Assembly (NCBI GenBank): GCA_947168855.1
Contig: CAMVNO010000002.1
Coordinates: forward strand, 338,679 to 402,678
From: an uncultured Clostridia bacterium
GTDB lineage: Bacteria > Bacillota > Clostridia > Christensenellales > CAG-138
Reading direction: 5' to 3'
Length of the DNA: 64,000 bases
In this document: positions 59,920 through 64,000 of the stretch, piece after piece
How positions within the stretch are numbered: position 1 is the stretch's first letter
How the letters are laid out: the number at the start of each line of letters is the position of its first letter
Program-made: the position numbers and the translations under genes
The notes under the pieces: model-generated
The model's input: only the letters and a program-made list of their open reading frames with translations
Told to the model about the DNA's origin: nothing
Databases searched by the model: none

Positions 59920-61191
59920 TCAGTTCCTCCTGTTGCATTCAATCTCTACGGGGATGCCGAGCTCGACCAGACGGGAAAAGAAGCGCTGTTCCAGTTCGGA
60001 TTCGCGGATGCTGCGGATCATGTTGATATAGGTCCTGCCGCCGTAGCTTAAAACGGAGCAGTTGTTGGGATAGCTGCGCTGCGGTCCGATGATGAACTCC
60101 ATCCGCTTCACATACCCGGTCATGATCTCCGGCACGGGAAGCTCGGCAATGTTGGAAACATTCAGGCTTCCGCCGCCTTCTCCGCTGCGCCGGTAAACGC
60201 CGTCCATGACGATGTTTTTCAGAAAAACCGGCGCGAGCCGCAAGACGACGATCTGCTGCGGCTGCACGTTGGCGGCGATCATACCCGCCATGTTCTGCGG
60301 CGTGGCGTAGGCGCAAAGCTGATGATAGATCGTGCCGCACAGATCCTCCAGCCGGTAATCGCCGCAGCGCGGATCCGCGCCGACGTTCAGAACGAGGGAG
60401 AAATTGCGCAGCGTTTCGCTTCCGAACAGACGCCGGAGATCGACCGGGACCGTGATCTTTACGGTGCGCTGCCGCTTTTTGGGAAGCCGTTCGTTCTGCA
60501 TTCTGATGACGCATTCCGCCATGACCGCGGCAAGAAATGCGGTGACCGTCACGTGATAGCGATGCGCCGTGTCCAGAAGCGTTTTTGTTTCCGCAACGCC
60601 GGTGGTCAGCGTTTTGAAGCCGGAGGGTTCGCGCGTGCCGCGCAGGCGATAGGAGCGTTCCGTCTCGCGAACGGAAGCGACCTCCGCCGCGTTTTTCAGA
60701 AAGCTGTCTTCAAGCTCTTCCGGAGAAGGAGGTTCCCTCAGATCGCGGATCAGCCCCTCTTTGGGGATCCGGATCCCGTATTGAAGCTCCAGATAACGCG
60801 CCGTCAGGTTGCACAGGAACACGCTTCCGCCGCGTCCGTCCGACAGGGCGTGAAAGCACTCCACGGCAATGCGGTTTTTGTAATAAAGCACGCGCAGACA
60901 GTTCTTTCGAAGCTCCCGGGTGCTCATGAAGGTCAGCGGATAGGCATAGTCGCCCTGCACCCTGACATTCCGATCGCTTTCCTCCAGATAATACCAGAAA
61001 AAGCCTTTCCGAAGCGTCACGAAAAAGGAGGGGAAGCGGCCGCGCAGATCATCGACCGCCTGCTGCAAAACGTCCGGGTCGATCGGATCGGTCAGCGTGG
61101 CGGAAACGCGGAATGCATTGCTCCAATCCCTCCGCGCGATGGCGGGGAAAATCAGGGCGGCTGTATCCAGACGATACCATTTCTTCTGCAT
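59920..61191 (-). CDS. Condensation-domain-like acyltransferase (alcohol acetyltransferase type)
   Basis: A 423-residue soluble protein with the acyltransferase fold of the condensation/alcohol acetyltransferase superfamily. The catalytic HxxxDG motif is CFHALSDGRGGSVF near residue 113. ITVPVDLRRLFGSETLRNF and the late SVLSYGGRTYINM are typical of the group. It may transfer an acyl group to a hydroxyl of a lipid or glycolipid (as in PapA-like enzymes); no acyl-carrier or NRPS genes are nearby. GGAAGGA precedes the ATG. First gene of a three-gene operon with DUF6320 and esterase genes. Confidence 0.82.
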   Translation of the reverse strand: MQKKWYRLDTAALIFPAIARRDWSNAFRVSATLTDPIDPDVLQQAVDDLRGRFPSFFVTLRKGFFWYYLEESDRNVRVQGDYAYPLTFMSTRELRKNCLRVLYYKNRIAVECFHALSDGRGGSVFLCNLTARYLELQYGIRIPKEGLIRDLREPPSPEELEDSFLKNAAEVASVRETERSYRLRGTREPSGFKTLTTGVAETKTLLDTAHRYHVTVTAFLAAVMAECVIRMQNERLPKKRQRTVKITVPVDLRRLFGSETLRNFSLVLNVGADPRCGDYRLEDLCGTIYHQLCAYATPQNMAGMIAANVQPQQIVVLRLAPVFLKNIVMDGVYRRSGEGGGSLNVSNIAELPVPEIMTGYVKRMEFIIGPQRSYPNNCSVLSYGGRTYINMIRSIRESELEQRFFSRLVELGIPVEIECNRRN

Positions 61192-61232
61192 TTCGGATGA
61201 ATTCCTTCCTTTTCCGTTTTCCGACGTCAGGT

Positions 61233-61261
61233 ATTATAGCACGACATGTTCCGTTTGAAAA
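61233..61261 (-). promoter_or_regulatory. Promoter of the acyltransferase operon
   Basis: On the minus strand TTTTCA (61256-61261), 17-nt spacer, TATAAT (61233-61238). Confidence 0.7.
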
Positions 61262-61263
61262 GC

Positions 61264-61316
61264 GGATTTGTCGATCCCTGCAGCCCATGCATGCGCCGAC
61301 CGGCTGCAGCAAATCC
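61264..61316. promoter_or_regulatory. Two-part inverted repeat between divergent genes
   Basis: GGATTTG (61264-61270) and CTGCAGCC (61278-61285) pair with GGCTGCAG (61302-61309) and CAAATCC (61310-61316), 15 bp in all with a 7-nt bulge on one side and a 16-nt loop. It sits between the acyltransferase promoter and the metallopeptidase promoter, so it could be an operator or a processed hairpin. Confidence 0.55.
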
Positions 61317-61345
61317 AAAATATGAACAAATTTGCCGATTTTATA

Positions 61346-61374
61346 TGGACAGCATCACGATTCTGTGGTATGAT
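61346..61374 (+). promoter_or_regulatory. Promoter of the secreted metallopeptidase gene
   Basis: TGGACA (61346-61351), 17-nt spacer, TATGAT (61369-61374), about 48 nt before the start codon. Confidence 0.65.
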
Positions 61375-61422
61375 TCAAAATGATAAGGGGAGTTGATCCC
61401 GAAATCAGGAAAGGAGATCCCT

Positions 61423-64000
61423 GTGAAAGTTCTGAAACCCATTCTGTCGGTACTGCTTGTACTGCTTCTGCTCGTCCCGACCGTGCCTGCTTTTGCGGAA
61501 ACGGATTCGTCGGAGAACGGAAACCAGAAAATCGTCAATAATTCCATCATCATCGACACCGACGCGACCGGCGGCTACGAGGGCGATTACGTCGTCATCT
61601 ACAATCCCGCGACGTCGTCTTCCACGTCTTATTCCACCGGCACGATGACCGGGCTCATCGAGACGACCATCGAGCCGAACGCCAGCACGTTCCCGATCCA
61701 GAGCGCGATGAATCCGGAAAAGCCGATGTACAAGATCGACATCGACTCCGCATTGAAGACGCAGGCGCAGTCCGAAGTACAGTCGGTCACGCCGCAGGAC
61801 CCGGTCAAGGCGTCCTACAACGTCGGCGACACGAAGACGTTCAGTATCTATTCTACCTATTCGCCGACCGGCAGCGGCAGCGTACAGTTCAAGTGCCTGT
61901 ACGTGGGCTCTCACTGCTATATCTGGACGCCTACGTCCTCTTCAAATAACACGTATCCGCTCGATACGATCGATTCGTCGTTTGCAAAGATGGCTGCGGA
62001 CGAGTTTGACTCCAAGTTCGATCTCATGCAGTCCTCCTTCGGCAACCACACCAACGGCAGCTCCGGCGACGGCAAGCTGCACATGCTGTATTACAACATC
62101 AACGACGGATGGCAGCCCGGTCAGGGCTATGTTGCCGGCTTCTTCTATCAGGTGGACATCTCCAACAACGGTCTGCCCATCCTGAATATCGACACCTACC
62201 CGGGCGTCTACTACAAGAATTCTGCCGGTACCGAATACAAGCGGATGGACGATACTTACAACACCATGGTGCATGAGTATCAGCATCTGATCAACTACTC
62301 CAATACCTCCGGGATGAGCTCCTGGCTCAACGAGTGCTTCTCCGCCGCGGCGGAGGAGATCTGTTATCCCGGCAGCTCCGTCGTCGGCCGCATCCAGTCT
62401 TGGGAGGAATATTACTATTCCGACAACGGCGATTGGCTGAATCCACCGAAAGAGTTCATGTATGATTCCGCGAACAGTCTCCATACGGGCTATTCGATGT
62501 ACAACTGGAGCAACAGCCTTGACAACAACGCGATCCTTGCGCTGTACTCCCAGGTTTCCTTCTTTGCGCAGTATCTGTTTACCCGATTCGGCAACACGAT
62601 CTATAAGCAGATCTCGAACAAGTATTCTTCAAGCGAGGTCTCCGCAATCACCAGCGCGACCGGCGTAAGCTGCGCGGATCTGGTCCGTGATTTCCGCGTC
62701 GCGGTGACCGCCAACGCCGCGCAGAACCAGTATAACGGCATCTACGGCTTCAAGACGCAGGACGGCTACGATCCGACCCAGTACAACAACGTCGAAAATC
62801 CGTGGAGCCTTCTGGGACCGGTCATCTTTACCGGTACGTCCTGCGCCATCAAGGGCGGCGGCGCGATCACGGTCAAGCCGGTCAACGGCGTCTACAATCC
62901 GCCGTCCGGCGCAAACAGCAACCTGAAGTACATCGGCATCAAACTCGCTTCGCCCTATACGGTCACCGCGGTCTCGAACAACGATGCGTGGGGCACGGTC
63001 TCCGTTGACGGCATCAAGATCACCGCAACGCCCGCAACCGGCTACTACGTCTCCGGCTATGAGGTCATAAGCGGCACCGCGACCGCGACGGTCAGCGGAA
63101 ACATCATCACAGTCACGCCTTCGAGTGACTGCACGATCAGGGTCATCTTTGCGGCAAAACCCAGCTACACCGTCAGCTTCGTCGCCGTCGGCAACAACGA
63201 AGGCAGTCAGACCGCCTTTGACGGCGACGCGATCACGCTGCCGAGCTCCGTCAGCGTCAACGCGGAGGGCTGGACGTTCTCCGGCTGGACGGACACGGAG
63301 ATTCCGAACGAAACGACGCAGAAGCCCGGTTTCCTTGCGCCCGGCGCAAGCTACACCGTCACCGCGAACACGACGCTGTACGCGCTCTATACGCGCGTGG
63401 AAGAGGGCGCAGGAGACGTCGGCTATGAGCTGGTTTCCAACGCGCCGACCGACTGGACCGGCAACTACGTCATCACCTACGGCACCGACACGGGCATGTA
63501 CGTGATGACGGGCGTCACGCCGAGCTCCAACGGCGCGCAGATCGAAAGCGCCGCCAACGCAACCACCTATGCGAACGCAGGCGTTTCGCTCTCGGGCTCT
63601 GTCCTCAGCAACGTCGCGAACAGCTACATCTTCAAGCTTGCGAAGCACGGCAGCTATTATTCCATCCAGAGCGCGTCGACTAACGCGTACGTCGGCGAGG
63701 ACTCCTCCTCGTTTCTGGCGGGTTACACGAGCTATACGTCCGGCAACTGCGACTGGACGCCCGGCACGCTGGACAACGCCAGCAGCGCGACGCACGCCAA
63801 CAACGGCAGCTATCCGCTCCTCGGCTTCAGCACCGGCAGCGGGTACTTCTGGTCCGGCAGCACATCGAGCGGCGCATCCGCCGCAAAGAACGTCCGCTTC
63901 TGGAGAGAGAACGGCGGCGACCTGACCTACTACACCACCAGCCCCGTCGCGCCGCATACGCACACCTACGGCGATTGGACCTCGAACAACGACGGCACGC
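61423..64000 (+). CDS. Large secreted HExxH metallopeptidase (M30-like), C-terminus outside window
   Basis: The frame is open from GTG at 61423 to the right edge (859 codons seen). AAGGAG precedes the start. Residues 1-26 are a signal peptide (LLVLLLLVPTVPAFA). The peptidase part has the zinc motif HEYQH at residue 284 in TMVHEYQHLINYS, and a likely third ligand in SSWLNECFSAAAEE. That places it with gluzincin-type enzymes such as M30 hyicolysin-like peptidases. Downstream come beta-rich repeats, including an InlB/Big-type segment (GWTFSGWTDTEIP, LYALYTRVEEGAG) and a further domain rich in Ser, Tyr and Gly. It is probably a cell-surface or secreted protease acting on host or dietary protein (inference). 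Confidence 0.85.
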   Translation, partial: MKVLKPILSVLLVLLLLVPTVPAFAETDSSENGNQKIVNNSIIIDTDATGGYEGDYVVIYNPATSSSTSYSTGTMTGLIETTIEPNASTFPIQSAMNPEKPMYKIDIDSALKTQAQSEVQSVTPQDPVKASYNVGDTKTFSIYSTYSPTGSGSVQFKCLYVGSHCYIWTPTSSSNNTYPLDTIDSSFAKMAADEFDSKFDLMQSSFGNHTNGSSGDGKLHMLYYNINDGWQPGQGYVAGFFYQVDISNNGLPILNIDTYPGVYYKNSAGTEYKRMDDTYNTMVHEYQHLINYSNTSGMSSWLNECFSAAAEEICYPGSSVVGRIQSWEEYYYSDNGDWLNPPKEFMYDSANSLHTGYSMYNWSNSLDNNAILALYSQVSFFAQYLFTRFGNTIYKQISNKYSSSEVSAITSATGVSCADLVRDFRVAVTANAAQNQYNGIYGFKTQDGYDPTQYNNVENPWSLLGPVIFTGTSCAIKGGGAITVKPVNGVYNPPSGANSNLKYIGIKLASPYTVTAVSNNDAWGTVSVDGIKITATPATGYYVSGYEVISGTATATVSGNIITVTPSSDCTIRVIFAAKPSYTVSFVAVGNNEGSQTAFDGDAITLPSSVSVNAEGWTFSGWTDTEIPNETTQKPGFLAPGASYTVTANTTLYALYTRVEEGAGDVGYELVSNAPTDWTGNYVITYGTDTGMYVMTGVTPSSNGAQIESAANATTYANAGVSLSGSVLSNVANSYIFKLAKHGSYYSIQSASTNAYVGEDSSSFLAGYTSYTSGNCDWTPGTLDNASSATHANNGSYPLLGFSTGSGYFWSGSTSSGASAAKNVRFWRENGGDLTYYTTSPVAPHTHTYGDWTSNNDGT

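Overview
The window reads as chromosomal DNA from an uncultured or poorly known Firmicute of the class Clostridia (GC-rich, gut-type, monoderm). The reasons are a single-chain pyruvate:ferredoxin oxidoreductase, T-box leaders on two tRNA-synthetase genes, Clostridia-type gene orders (yybS-like/gdpP/rplI/dnaB and ylxM/ffh/rpsP/khpA/rimM/trmD/rplS), strong Shine-Dalgarno sites at most genes, and many SH3b, YARHG, LytTR, PadR and DUF1700/DUF4097 proteins. I see no rRNA, tRNA, CRISPR array, prophage or transposase gene. Mobile DNA is limited to small non-coding repeats. The order Christensenellales or Oscillospirales is a guess that cannot be settled from this sequence alone.

Layout. 0-11.4 kb: end of a membrane protein gene, nifJ, an XRE regulator, a secreted metallophosphoesterase, a DUF4003 protein, an M29 aminopeptidase, and a membrane-anchored alpha/beta hydrolase followed by a LytTR/DUF3021 regulatory pair. 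11.6-15.1 kb: a three-gene envelope locus (YARHG protein, zinc-ribbon membrane protein, second YARHG protein). 15.1-25 kb: T-box/ileS, then a converging operon (polysaccharide deacetylase, TIGR04076 protein, lipase-lysoplasmalogenase-like fusion), then T-box/thrS. 25-29.8 kb: DUF2232 protein, c-di-AMP phosphodiesterase gdpP, rplI, dnaB. 29.8-36.1 kb: an RND-type exporter with a giant coiled-coil insert, a PIG-V-like glycosyltransferase and a rhomboid protease. 36.1-40.6 kb: SRP and ribosome-maturation genes, interrupted by two composite repeats. 40.6-41.1 kb: an unusual string of small palindromes. 41.1-49.8 kb: SH3b protein, small kinase-like protein, GNATs, VOC protein, CDP-alcohol phosphatidyltransferase, a PadR/DUF1700/DUF4097 operon and a MerR/CPBP operon. 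50-64 kb: an MBOAT/DHHW polymer O-acetylation pair, DUF1295 protein, a DUF362/short pyruvate kinase/YczE operon, an MFS transporter, an acyltransferase/DUF6320/esterase operon, and the first part of a large secreted HExxH metallopeptidase.

The most notable signals are: (1) four promoters whose -10 box sits 6-7 nt before a start codon with no Shine-Dalgarno, which predicts leaderless mRNAs, all for membrane or secreted proteins; (2) a small inverted-repeat element inserted inside the ileS T-box leader; (3) a string of palindromes with ATGAATT spacers that flips orientation about its centre; (4) a secreted lipase-like domain fused to a YhhN/lysoplasmalogenase-like membrane domain; (5) an RND permease carrying a coiled coil of about 265 residues; and (6) a pyruvate kinase lacking its regulatory C-terminal domain in a DUF362 operon.
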